This document shows, piece after piece, positions 8,252 through 15,245 of a DNA stretch of 64,000 nt. A program made the position numbers and the translations under genes. The first letter of the stretch is position 1, and each line of letters begins with the position of its first letter. The notes beneath the pieces are model-generated. The model was not told where the DNA came from. It was given only the letters and a program-made list of their open reading frames with translations, and ran no database searches. The stretch is from assembly GCF_900101385.1 (NCBI RefSeq), contig NZ_FMZB01000014.1:1-64000 (forward strand), given 5' to 3'. Source of the stretch: Terribacillus halophilus (GTDB lineage Bacteria; Bacillota; Bacilli; Bacillales; Amphibacillaceae).

Positions 8252-8452
8252 TTGAATAACAATAATACTGTCATTGTCGATGAGGAAAGATATGAGTTCA
8301 TCGCAACAGTCATTTCTTATATAGGCTTGATTCTGACAGTGATTGGCGCAACGATTGCCTTGTATATTTCGTATGCCTCCTATAAAAGATCAATAAAGAA
8401 TGCTGGTAGCGGAGACGGATATGACGCTGTTACAACTGCTGTTATTGCATAA
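8252..8452 (+). CDS. Small single-helix membrane protein, unknown function
   Basis: The 66-residue protein has one hydrophobic segment (about residues 17-43) followed by a basic stretch and a C-terminal Gly/Ser region. The start is TTG at 8252 with GGAAGGAG ten bases upstream. The ATG at 8244 opens a frame that stops after three codons. No family is recognised. A clear terminator follows, supporting its reality as a transcription unit. Confidence 0.55.
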   Translation: MNNNNTVIVDEERYEFIATVISYIGLILTVIGATIALYISYASYKRSIKNAGSGDGYDAVTTAVIA

Positions 8453-8462
8453 GCATGAAGAT

Positions 8463-8500
8463 GCCTCTTGTTTGCTACAATGGTAACAGAGGCTCTTTTT
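8463..8500 (+). terminator. Intrinsic terminator
   Basis: GCCTCTTGTT pairs with AACAGAGGC (8463-8493) and is followed by TCTTTTTA. It ends the transcript of the small membrane gene at 8252. Confidence 0.8.
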
Positions 8501-8538
8501 ATGAAGAGTTTCGAAGGCAAGCCTAAGGAGGATGAAGA

Positions 8539-8700
8539 ATGAAGGAAGACTTGGAACAACGCATCCGATTGCTCGAGCTCGAGGTAGAGAAAATGAAAGA
8601 AGAAAACAAACAATCCAGACACACCTGGATATGGGCCTTCGTTCCAATCCTTGCATTGTTAATCCCGATAGCAGCCATCTTTCGCGATACCTTCAATTAA
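8539..8700 (+). CDS. 53-residue coiled-coil/membrane-anchor protein, unknown function
   Basis: A strong AAGGAGG (8525-8531) sits seven bases before this ATG. The product begins with a heptad-like charged helix (residues 2-26, leucines at regular spacing). A hydrophobic segment (about 29-48) and a short polar tail follow. The pattern suggests a tail-anchored protein with a cytosolic coiled coil. No family is recognised. It lies between a terminator and the Tyr/Gly-rich gene. Confidence 0.65.
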   Translation: MKEDLEQRIRLLELEVEKMKEENKQSRHTWIWAFVPILALLIPIAAIFRDTFN

Positions 8701-8781
8701 AAAAGTAACTTCATTAGGCTGCTGTACTGCGCCTTCCGCTCTTGCCCTTCATACAATGGCACAGAAAGGAAGGTGTTTTTC

Positions 8782-9087
8782 ATGCAAGAACAAAACCATA
8801 CGCTTGTACCATATCAAGCTGACGAACAAGTTCACTATTCGTATCCGGTTTACACGGATGAATACCGACGTCGCCCAGGATTTGGCTTCGGTGGCTTCGG
8901 TCGCCCGGGATTCGGCTATGGACGTCCCGGTTTCGGTTATGGCGCCCCATTCCTTGGTGGTGTCGTTGGTGGATTGATCGGCAGCAGTTTGCTTTATCCG
9001 CCTTATTATTACCGGCCACGACCTTACCCATACTATCCTTATCCATACCCGTATTACAATTACCCTTATTACGGATACGGATATTAA
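8782..9087 (+). CDS. Tyr/Gly/Pro-rich small protein, possibly spore coat or surface associated
   Basis: The 101-residue product has a short polar start (MQEQNHTL), then repeats of the form RPGFG/GFG (about residues 34-56) and a glycine-rich hydrophobic segment (about 58-71). Its C-terminal third is almost entirely Tyr and Pro (YPYYPYPY type). Such composition is common in spore coat and cell-surface proteins of Bacilli, but no specific family is recognised. ATG 8782 is chosen because AAAGGAAGG ends eight bases upstream; GTG 8773 overlaps that site. It is followed by a terminator. Confidence 0.7.
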   Translation: MQEQNHTLVPYQADEQVHYSYPVYTDEYRRRPGFGFGGFGRPGFGYGRPGFGYGAPFLGGVVGGLIGSSLLYPPYYYRPRPYPYYPYPYPYYNYPYYGYGY

Positions 9088-9093
9088 TATACG

Positions 9094-9119
9094 AAAGAGG
9101 GACGACACTCCCTCTTTTT
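9094..9119 (+). terminator. Intrinsic terminator
   Basis: AAAGAGGGA and TCCCTCTTT form a perfect nine-pair stem around CGACAC, followed by T residues. It ends the Tyr/Gly-rich gene and overlaps the end of a broken gene on the other strand. Confidence 0.85.
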
Positions 9120-9339
9120 ATTTTTGTATCGTATTCAGAACCCTTTCAGTGATAGTTAGAATATCGTTTTCATCTCTTATGACGAATAGATAATCTGCCT
9201 AATCTGCCGAAGGCTCACTCGCTTCATTCATCTGCCTGTCCAAAACCTGCTCGAATCCGGGAACTGTCCGGAGTATGGCTGTGTCCCGATTTCCTTTAGC
9301 CATCCGTTTCCTGAGCGTCATAGTGAAGAATCTCTCCAT
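9118..9339 (-). pseudogene. Small gene interrupted by a 9-bp tandem duplication
   Basis: On the minus strand an ATG at 9339, preceded by GGAGGGG, opens a frame of 46 codons ending in TAG (9199-9201). The same frame continues for 26 more codons to TAA at 9118. At the TAG, the 9-base unit GGCAGATTA occurs twice in tandem. Removing one copy restores an uninterrupted 70-residue reading frame. The product would start MERFFTMTLRKRMAKGNRDT and end LTITERVLNTIQK. I do not recognise the family. Read-through of the amber codon or translation of only the 46-residue form are alternatives. Confidence 0.5.
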
Positions 9340-9411
9340 ATTCCCCTCCAATACACCAATCCACAATTTGGATTTTCGTGTTATATTTAGTGTGTCAGAG
9401 AGGTGGAATGT

Positions 9412-9708
9412 ATGAAAAGATTCCTGATTATTTTCATTCCGTTATTCCTGCTTGCCACATCTCTTGGTGTGGGCGGACAAGACCTTGCATACTGGATGCA
9501 AAACCACGTGTATGATATGTGGCCAATCTATTATGTGACCATTTTTTGCGTGATTAGTATTGTGTTATACCTTATTGGGATCATTCTTTTAATCGTTTAT
9601 CTTTATAAACAAAAGAAACAGATCTTTATATACATATTAGGTTATCTGATCATAGCCGGTAATGTATCGTTTTGGTCCTTCATCGCGACTGTTATGTGGT
9701 GGGGTTGA
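9412..9708 (+). CDS. Membrane protein of unknown function, three to four helices
   Basis: The 98-residue protein is almost wholly hydrophobic. It has an N-terminal signal-like helix (about 3-20), a Trp/Tyr-rich extracellular-type loop, and helices at about 38-62 and 72-96. No family is recognised. ATG 9412 is preferred because AGAGGTGG lies six bases upstream, whereas GTG 9403 overlaps that site. The next gene starts four bases after its stop, implying cotranscription. Confidence 0.65.
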   Translation: MKRFLIIFIPLFLLATSLGVGGQDLAYWMQNHVYDMWPIYYVTIFCVISIVLYLIGIILLIVYLYKQKKQIFIYILGYLIIAGNVSFWSFIATVMWWG

Positions 9709-9712
9709 GAAA

Positions 9713-10141
9713 ATGAAATTGAGTATAAACTTTGAATTCAACTCTGATTTCAATCATCTCTCCTCCCGTGAGAGAAGACAATTCGCCAACTTCCTGCTTG
9801 TTGAAGGTCTGTTGGAAATCAAGATAGATGGTATTGCATATTTTTACGAGGAAGGATGTCCCTTGCTGGAGTTATATTTGCAATTGGAGAGATGGCTGAG
9901 GAAGCCTTTCTCGAAACGCGGTGACTTCCTTTATCATACGCTGGAGCTGGATGGGGAGGAACCTTATTTAGCTATCCTTCACTTTCAGGATTTTGCCCGC
10001 CTGCGTGTCATTTGGCCGGAAACAGAATTGTACAATGTCTTTCATGCCACATACTTGCATAAGAAATTGGAAGAGCTTCGAGATCGGCTCGGACCCGTGA
10101 TAGAGCAGCATTATCATTTAAAACTGAGACATTTCCGCTGA
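9713..10141 (+). CDS. Protein of unknown function
   Basis: The 142-residue soluble, acidic/aromatic-rich protein contains the segments LSINFEFNSDF and LAILHFQDFARLRVIW. I do not recognise a domain; it resembles the immunity-like small cytosolic DUF proteins common in Bacillaceae genomes, but that is only an impression. ATG 9713 is chosen because it directly follows the upstream membrane gene (four-base gap). The frame extends further upstream only within that gene. No toxin gene is adjacent. Confidence 0.65.
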   Translation: MKLSINFEFNSDFNHLSSRERRQFANFLLVEGLLEIKIDGIAYFYEEGCPLLELYLQLERWLRKPFSKRGDFLYHTLELDGEEPYLAILHFQDFARLRVIWPETELYNVFHATYLHKKLEELRDRLGPVIEQHYHLKLRHFR

Positions 10142-10144
10142 AGA

Positions 10145-10171
10145 AAGCACACCGATGTCTGCGGTATGCTT
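10145..10171. terminator. Weak convergent hairpin
   Basis: AAGCACACCG and CGGTATGCTT form a ten-pair stem with one mismatch between convergent genes ending at 10141 and 10175. U-tracts are short and interrupted (CTTTCTTC on the minus strand), so efficiency is doubtful. Confidence 0.4.
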
Positions 10172-10174
10172 CCT

Positions 10175-10477
10175 TCAGTAACTGCTTCCTCTGCGGCTCA
10201 TTTTCACAAATGCCGCGATGAGCATCAATGCACCCGGCACGAGAAAGTATAATAGCACGCCATAAATACCGACTGCTGCTGCCACAATCAAGAGAAATCC
10301 AGCGAGCATCGGTTTCCGCTCAATCAAGATAGCAGCGATGATACCAAGAATACCAGCTGCAATTCCAAGCAGTCCAAAGTTGCCTACAGTATACGAATCG
10401 TCGATTAAGGTGAAAAACATAGCGAGGAGTGAAGCGATGATCCCGAATATGCTTCCCACGGTTGCGACTGTTTTCAT
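10175..10477 (-). CDS. Small multi-pass membrane protein, DUF4064-like
   Basis: The 100-residue protein has about three to four hydrophobic segments rich in Gly, Ala and Ile. It ends in KMSRRGSSY and resembles DUF4064-type membrane proteins, though I assign this loosely. ATG 10477 is chosen because AAGGGAG sits eight to nine bases upstream; the longer frame to 10546 adds a non-conserved polar extension. Function is unknown. Confidence 0.6.
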   Translation of the reverse strand: MKTVATVGSIFGIIASLLAMFFTLIDDSYTVGNFGLLGIAAGILGIIAAILIERKPMLAGFLLIVAAAVGIYGVLLYFLVPGALMLIAAFVKMSRRGSSY

Positions 10478-10575
10478 AGAAAAACTCCCTTCTTTGCTGC
10501 ATAATATCTCTATATCACCCCAGACCGAAGCTAAACATACCGCCACAAAAAAAGGAATAAATCACTAGCTATGAT

Positions 10576-11385
10576 CTATTCCTTCATCACATTCATCAAA
10601 TATGCCGGATTATCAGAGAAGATACCATCTACTTCATGTTGGAGCATTCTCTTGGTCCACTCTCTTTCGTCACCTCGGTAATAAGCATGGATCTCCAATT
10701 CGTGCTGCTGAATCAGGTCCACTGTTGCTTCGTCCAAGATTCCTGCATAAATCCCGACACCAAATGCTGTCTCTTTCAATGCTTGAAGATCCTTTTCATT
10801 CAACTGCTCTGCGTCTTTCTTTTTCAGCAGCTGTACAAGCGTAAGTTCCGGATCCAGTTCATGCAAGGTGCGAATGCTGTCTTTACTGAACGACTGCAGG
10901 ATCACTTGATTCCTCGGGATAGCATATTGATCCAGCAATTGCAGTAATCCCTCCTCCATCACAAGCTCTCCTGCTTCATCCTCCCGTGTCTCGATATAAT
11001 AATACACTCCACTGCCATACCAATCCAGAATTTCTCCCAACGTAGGTACCGTTTGCCCTTCTCCGGCATCGAGTGCCTTTACCTCCTCCAAGGTCAGCTC
11101 CTCGACCAAGCCCTTGCCGTCAGTCGTCCTATCGACAGTTTCGTCATGCATTGCAACCAGTTCACCATCCGCCGTCCTGCGCAAATCGATCTCGATATAA
11201 TCTGCTCCATCTTCCAGCGCCTGATCATAAGCAAAAAACGTATGCTCAGGCTGGACGGCCGAAGCTCCGCGATGTGCGATGATCAATGGTTCATAGTCCG
11301 TAACGCCTGAAGCCTCCGATTGAATCGAGGAACAGCCAGTCAGCAGCAACAGACCTGCCAATAATAATGTAATAGATTGTCTCAT
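10576..11385 (-). CDS. Glycerophosphodiester phosphodiesterase lipoprotein
   Basis: The 269-residue protein starts with a lipoprotein signal peptide ending LLTGC (Cys18). A GDPD domain follows, with the catalytic/metal residues AHRGAS, IEIDLRRT and MHD in order. Such enzymes hydrolyse glycerophosphodiesters to glycerol-3-phosphate and an alcohol, and an exported lipoprotein form may act on wall teichoic acid or phospholipid debris. It lies 76 bases downstream of an unknown gene in the same direction; cotranscription is possible. The ribosome binding site before this ATG is weak. Confidence 0.88.
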   Translation of the reverse strand: MRQSITLLLAGLLLLTGCSSIQSEASGVTDYEPLIIAHRGASAVQPEHTFFAYDQALEDGADYIEIDLRRTADGELVAMHDETVDRTTDGKGLVEELTLEEVKALDAGEGQTVPTLGEILDWYGSGVYYYIETREDEAGELVMEEGLLQLLDQYAIPRNQVILQSFSKDSIRTLHELDPELTLVQLLKKKDAEQLNEKDLQALKETAFGVGIYAGILDEATVDLIQQHELEIHAYYRGDEREWTKRMLQHEVDGIFSDNPAYLMNVMKE

Positions 11386-11461
11386 ACTGCTAACTTAATG
11401 GAGCACGATACGAATTACCATGCAGGCAGTGTTAAGATTAAAAACACAGGCCGATTACAAT

Positions 11462-11992
11462 TTACATTGTCTTTATATTGGAATGATATGTATCGATGAT
11501 TGGATGGAATTCGCTGCATATTTCTCTTAACTTCCCTTGATCCGTCATAGCCAAGTCCAACACATCGGCACTGATATATAACACACGATCTTCTGTATGG
11601 AACATTAGATTGGAACACTTTCTGCCTTGGGCGGTTTGTTTACATAGGGCATACACAGCGTCTGCGGTAATGTCTTTAACCGTCATGGCCATGTATTTAG
11701 TTCCTCCCTCGTCTGTCAGGTAAGTTTCCTTCCAATTGGAAATTCTGACGGCATCCTTCAAGTGCTGCTTCTCCCAAATTCGCGTCGAGCCTATATAGTA
11801 ACCAATAATGCCTGTCATAGATATGAGTGAATGTACAGGAAAGATAGAGTGAACAAAAGCCCGAAGTATAGGCAGATTCGAATTATTCTCGAAATCAGAA
11901 GTCAACAGCCGCAGCCGATGGGAAGCGGGCGTTTGAAAATAGATCGTAGTATCAATATTGAGGAAATCCAGTTGTTCAATCGAAAAGCTCAT
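11462..11992 (-). CDS. Protein of unknown function
   Basis: The 176-residue soluble protein is not assigned to any family I know. It begins MSFSIEQLDFLNIDTTIYF, has a central hydrophobic stretch (about 47-68, SIFPVHSLISMTGIIGYYIG) and ends TYHSNIKTM. AAGGAG lies eight bases before the ATG. It diverges from the 100-residue gene at 12053, only 60 bases away, suggesting shared regulation. Gene density and a good ribosome binding site support it as real. Confidence 0.65.
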   Translation of the reverse strand: MSFSIEQLDFLNIDTTIYFQTPASHRLRLLTSDFENNSNLPILRAFVHSIFPVHSLISMTGIIGYYIGSTRIWEKQHLKDAVRISNWKETYLTDEGGTKYMAMTVKDITADAVYALCKQTAQGRKCSNLMFHTEDRVLYISADVLDLAMTDQGKLREICSEFHPIIDTYHSNIKTM

Positions 11993-12052
11993 GTAGAACT
12001 CCTTGTCTTTTAAGTGAATTATGTTATGTTGCTAGTAAAAGGAGGGATTTCC

Positions 12053-12355
12053 ATGACCGCATCCGAATGGCTGCTGGCACAAGGTCTATCTTTAAGAGAT
12101 ATCGATTTCATTGAAACGATGATCGTAAATCAATCTGTCTACGAACAAGGAGGATTGCATCAAGAACAATTAGTGACACTCATGCTCCGGCAATTCCCAC
12201 ACCATACATATTGTGTCTATCCAATCATGACCATGACTGATTTCAGCAAGCTGCTGGTAACGAACAAGCTTTCCGTCAATGGTCGGGAAATCATCAGCCG
12301 TTTTCGTGAACAGGGCTTATGTACAGCATTATGTATCCGTATGCTCGAAGAATGA
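12053..12355 (+). CDS. Protein of unknown function
   Basis: This 100-residue soluble protein is Met/Leu rich, with an N-terminal helical segment (TASEWLLAQGLSLRDIDFIE) and no recognisable domain. AAAAGGAGGG ends seven to eight bases before ATG 12053. The in-frame GTG at 12014 would put that site inside the gene, so the shorter form is preferred. Divergent from the 11462-11992 gene. Confidence 0.65.
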   Translation: MTASEWLLAQGLSLRDIDFIETMIVNQSVYEQGGLHQEQLVTLMLRQFPHHTYCVYPIMTMTDFSKLLVTNKLSVNGREIISRFREQGLCTALCIRMLEE

Positions 12356-12381
12356 GTGATATCTTTTCGTTGATAGGCAAA

Positions 12382-12906
12382 TTATGATTTTTTCACCTCG
12401 TAATGCAGTTCCACAAACTGATTGAATGTCCTCGTCTGTTTTAAATTAAGGCTAGCCTGGTACTCTCCTTCTTTGAACAAAGGTATTCCACTGCCAAGAA
12501 GTACAGGTGCCAGTGTAAGAATCAATTCATCGACTAACTGCACTTTCATAAATGCAGAGAGAAGTTCCCCGCCGCCAACAATCCATATACTTTTTCCCTC
12601 TTGCTGTTTCAGCTGATTGGTAAAGGATACAATATCCCCATGGACAAACTGTACATGTTCCGTACCTTTTTCATCGGTACGCGTAAAGACATAACAAGCT
12701 TTATTCTGATAGGGAAAGTCTTCTGCATGGTCCATTATCCAATCATATGTCCGCTTCCCCATCAACACCGTATCAACCGATTCATAGAATTCTGTATAGC
12801 CGTTATCTCCTTCCACCGAAAAAAGCCAATCCAATGAATCTTCCTTGGTTGCTATATAGCCGTCAAGACTTGCTGCGATAAATAGTATTAGTTTGCGAGT
12901 TTGCAT
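12382..12906 (-). CDS. Dihydrofolate reductase-fold (RibD C-terminal) family protein
   Basis: The 174-residue protein matches the RibD_C/DHFR-like family (YyaP/YwjB type): LILFIAASLDGYIA at the start, LMGKRTYDW, and IWIVGGGELLSAFM near residues 107-121, the nucleotide-binding segment. Members are NADPH-binding reductases of mostly unknown substrate. AGGAGG lies nine bases upstream of ATG 12906. It stands alone, with no folate or riboflavin genes nearby. Confidence 0.85.
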   Translation of the reverse strand: MQTRKLILFIAASLDGYIATKEDSLDWLFSVEGDNGYTEFYESVDTVLMGKRTYDWIMDHAEDFPYQNKACYVFTRTDEKGTEHVQFVHGDIVSFTNQLKQQEGKSIWIVGGGELLSAFMKVQLVDELILTLAPVLLGSGIPLFKEGEYQASLNLKQTRTFNQFVELHYEVKKS

Positions 12907-13185
12907 TACAGATCCTCCTCAAAACTAGAATCCTTTATTCAAGTTTATCAAAATATGCAATACGTTAGTCATATAAGTAAGAGATTGTCACACTACCCGT
13001 ACTTTTAGATAAAACAGCCAACCAAATGGTATTCGATTAAAGGTATTAATGATTATATGGAAATATAGAGAATTAGTATTTAATTGAATATGATTACACA
13101 TAAACTCACTTCTATTATAGGAAAGCGACCTTTTAGTGATTTCATCAAACTTTTCACTTTTAGTTCCTTCACCACCCCTAAAATG
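12907..13185. other. AT-rich intergenic region, nothing assigned
   Basis: Between the divergent DHFR-like and PadR genes lie about 280 bases of AT-rich sequence with no convincing coding frame, RNA gene or terminator. Near 12907 it holds only the ribosome binding site of the DHFR-like gene. The 3' end leads into the PadR operator region. Confidence 0.5.
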
Positions 13186-13244
13186 GTTTGACTATTCAGT
13201 TGAACTGTATTATCCTTTTATTAAGTTGAACTATATAGTCAAAC
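13186..13244 (+). promoter_or_regulatory. Two palindromic operator-like elements upstream of the PadR gene
   Basis: GTTTGACTATTCAGTTGAAC (13186-13205) and GTTGAACTATATAGTCAAAC (13225-13244) are two imperfect 20-base palindromes with the same half-sites (GTTTGACT / GTTGAACT). Their centres are 39 bases apart. They lie 19 to 77 bases before the padR-family start. PadR regulators bind such sites and commonly repress their own promoter, so autoregulation is inferred. Confidence 0.6.
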
Positions 13245-13262
13245 TGAATAAAGGATGAGCTT

Positions 13263-13580
13263 ATGAAACATAAATTATTACCGTTATCCGAAACCATGCA
13301 CTATATCTTATTAGCTCTGCGTGAGCCGCTCCATGGCTATGCTGTAATGCAGAAAATAGAAAAAATAAGTAACGGTTCAGTCATTTTAGCAGCTGGAACG
13401 TTATACGGCGCAATCGAGAACTTGCATAAGCATGGTTGGATTGAACCTGTTGGAGAGTCCGGTCGAAGAAAAGTCTATATGATAACTTCAGAAGGAAATG
13501 CCATTTTGAAGATGGAACAAAATAGGTTATTGCATATTTTATCTCTTTACGAAAGAAGTGAATCGAATGAGAAAATTTAA
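13263..13580 (+). CDS. PadR-family transcriptional regulator
   Basis: The 105-residue protein is a compact winged-helix PadR regulator: LREPLHGYAVMQ recognition-region motif, GTLYGAIENL helix and KVYMITSEG wing. The short C-terminal helix is typical of the subfamily paired with DUF2812 membrane proteins. Two palindromes upstream probably serve autorepression. Its 3' end overlaps the DUF2812 gene by 14 bases, so the two form one operon. Confidence 0.9.
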   Translation: MKHKLLPLSETMHYILLALREPLHGYAVMQKIEKISNGSVILAAGTLYGAIENLHKHGWIEPVGESGRRKVYMITSEGNAILKMEQNRLLHILSLYERSESNEKI

Positions 13581-14133
13581 GATGTTCTTTGATATTGAAA
13601 AACAAGAACAATGGCTGAACAAGCAGTTGCACAAAGGCTATCGTTGTACCCATATCAGCGGGTTAGGAATATACACGTTCGAGGAAACTGATAAAAGATA
13701 TGTAATGCGAATGGACTATCAAGATTATCTATCAAAGCAAAAATTCAAAGATTATAAAGGGCTATATGAAGATTTTGGTTGGGTATATATAGCTGGATCT
13801 CGGCTTGGCGGGCATTATTGGCAAAAAGAAGATGATAATCAAAATGAAATCTTCTCAGATCGCCAATCAAGGAGTAATTATTATAAAAGGCTGATGAATT
13901 ATTCAGCTGGCTTCGGTTTAATGCTTCTATTCATTTCTTATCTTATTTTCAATGATTCAGGATTATATTTAGCTGATGGCCTTTGGAGTATGGAAGGTAC
14001 TTTATTTTGGAAAGCATTTTTATTTGAAACTCCATTTGTACTTTTGAGATCGATTCCCTTTCTGATGGCCGTTTTCTTTGGCTGCAGTTTCTATAAAGCT
14101 TTTCGAAAGTATTCAACGTTGAGGGAAGGATAA
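13567..14133 (+). CDS. DUF2812-domain membrane protein
   Basis: The 188-residue protein has an N-terminal soluble DUF2812 domain (MRKFKMFFDIEKQEQWLN... GWVYIAGS) and two C-terminal membrane segments (about 112-130 and 155-180). DUF2812 proteins are usually encoded with PadR regulators; their activity is unknown. ATG 13567 is preferred to GTG 13558 because AAAGAAG lies eight bases upstream, but this choice is uncertain. It overlaps the padR-family gene. Confidence 0.85.
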   Translation: MRKFKMFFDIEKQEQWLNKQLHKGYRCTHISGLGIYTFEETDKRYVMRMDYQDYLSKQKFKDYKGLYEDFGWVYIAGSRLGGHYWQKEDDNQNEIFSDRQSRSNYYKRLMNYSAGFGLMLLFISYLIFNDSGLYLADGLWSMEGTLFWKAFLFETPFVLLRSIPFLMAVFFGCSFYKAFRKYSTLREG

Positions 14134-14171
14134 AACAAGGAATACGTAATACTTTAAATCATATAGATAAC

Positions 14172-14204
14172 AAAAAAAGACCCCCAACCAAATGGTTGAG
14201 AGTC
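14172..14204 (-). terminator. Terminator of the rplM-rpsI operon
   Basis: On the minus strand GACTCTCAACC pairs with GGTTGGGGGTC (G-U pairs included) around ATTT, followed by seven T residues (14172-14178). It lies 20 bases after the rpsI stop codon. Confidence 0.9.
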
Positions 14205-14223
14205 TTTCGTCCGTATCCCAAAA

Positions 14224-14616
14224 TTAACGTTTTGAGAACTGTGGAGCGCGACGTGCACCTTTAAGACCGTATTTTTTACGCTCTTTCATACGTGCGTCAC
14301 GAGTTAGGAAGCCAGCTTTTTTAAGTGTTCCGCGGTACTCAGGATCTGCTTCAAGAAGCGCACGAGAGATACCGTGACGGATAGCACCTGCTTGTCCTGT
14401 GAATCCACCACCCTGTACAGTTACAAGAACATCGTAGTTGCCAGCAGTTTCTGTTGCAACTAGAGGTTGGTTGATGATTGTACGAAGTGTTTCGTATGGG
14501 AAGTAATCTTCCGCACTACGGTTGTTTACTGTTACTTGACCTGTGCCTGGTACTAGACGTACGCGGGCAGTAGAGCTTTTACGGCGACCGGTGCCGTAGT
14601 ATTGTACTTGTGCCAC
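14224..14616 (-). CDS. rpsI: 30S ribosomal protein S9
   Basis: The 130-residue product is full length for S9. It has the N-terminal [14 protein letters not shown] motif and the conserved C-terminal basic tail ending FSKR, which reaches the ribosomal P site and contacts the tRNA anticodon stem. It follows rplM by 21 bases, the usual rplM-rpsI pair, and is followed by a strong terminator. Confidence 0.97.
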   Translation of the reverse strand: MAQVQYYGTGRRKSSTARVRLVPGTGQVTVNNRSAEDYFPYETLRTIINQPLVATETAGNYDVLVTVQGGGFTGQAGAIRHGISRALLEADPEYRGTLKKAGFLTRDARMKERKKYGLKGARRAPQFSKR

Positions 14617-14637
14617 TATCGTTTACCTCCTTTTTAA

Positions 14638-15075
14638 TTAACCGCGAAGTGTATAAGCTTCTGGTTGTTGTGCTTGGTGTTTGTGCTCAGCGCCACGGTA
14701 TACGTGAAGCTTTTTGATCATTTTACGTGCAAGTGGTCCCTTAGGAAGCATGCCTTTAACAGCAAGCTCAAGCATTTGCTCAGGGTATTTTGTACGCATT
14801 TCGTCAGCTGTACGTTGTTTCAAACCACCTGGGTGGTTTGAGTGACGGTAGTAGATCTTGTCAGCAAGTTTGTTACCAGTAAGTTCAATTTTCTCAGCGT
14901 TGATGATGATTACGTTATCACCAGTGTCGGCATGTGGAGTGTAAGTTGGTTTGTGCTTACCGCGCAGGATAGCAGCAACTTCACTTGCAAGACGACCAAG
15001 AGTTTGGCCTTCTGCATCCACAACAAGCCATTTGCGTTCGATATTGCTTTCGTTCGCCATGAATGTTGTACGCAT
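14638..15075 (-). CDS. rplM: 50S ribosomal protein L13
   Basis: The 145-residue product matches L13, an early-assembling large subunit protein ([29 protein letters not shown]). The start at 15075 gives the length known for Bacillus L13 and has GGAGG six bases upstream; the frame extending to 15126 lies in the leader hairpin. It begins a two-gene operon with rpsI, read from the promoter at 15177-15204 through a hairpin leader probably bound by L13 itself. Confidence 0.97.
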   Translation of the reverse strand: MRTTFMANESNIERKWLVVDAEGQTLGRLASEVAAILRGKHKPTYTPHADTGDNVIIINAEKIELTGNKLADKIYYRHSNHPGGLKQRTADEMRTKYPEQMLELAVKGMLPKGPLARKMIKKLHVYRGAEHKHQAQQPEAYTLRG

Positions 15076-15121
15076 GTCATTTCCTCCATTTTTTCGATTG
15101 AATCGTTCATTTATTATTCTA

Positions 15122-15149
15122 CACAATTAGTCTTCCGGGGCTAATCGTG
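15122..15149 (-). promoter_or_regulatory. Leader hairpin of rplM, candidate L13 autoregulatory element
   Basis: CACGATTAG and CTAATTGTG form a nine-pair stem around CCCCGGAAGA in the roughly 95-base leader of rplM. Firmicutes rplM-rpsI operons carry an L13 leader motif at this position. I match it by location and general form, not by a covariance search. Confidence 0.6.
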
Positions 15150-15176
15150 GTATAGAAATAAAATGCCATGAACCAT

Positions 15177-15204
15177 AGTATATCATCACAGACCCACATG
15201 TCAA
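15177..15204 (-). promoter_or_regulatory. Sigma-A promoter of rplM-rpsI
   Basis: On the minus strand a consensus TTGACA (15199-15204) and TATACT (15177-15182) are separated by 16 bases. This places the start of transcription about 95 bases before rplM and just after truA, separating the two operons. Confidence 0.85.
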
Positions 15205-15245
15205 GAGCATGTAACACCCGAACGCGTTGTTTTAGAAAAAAGTTT

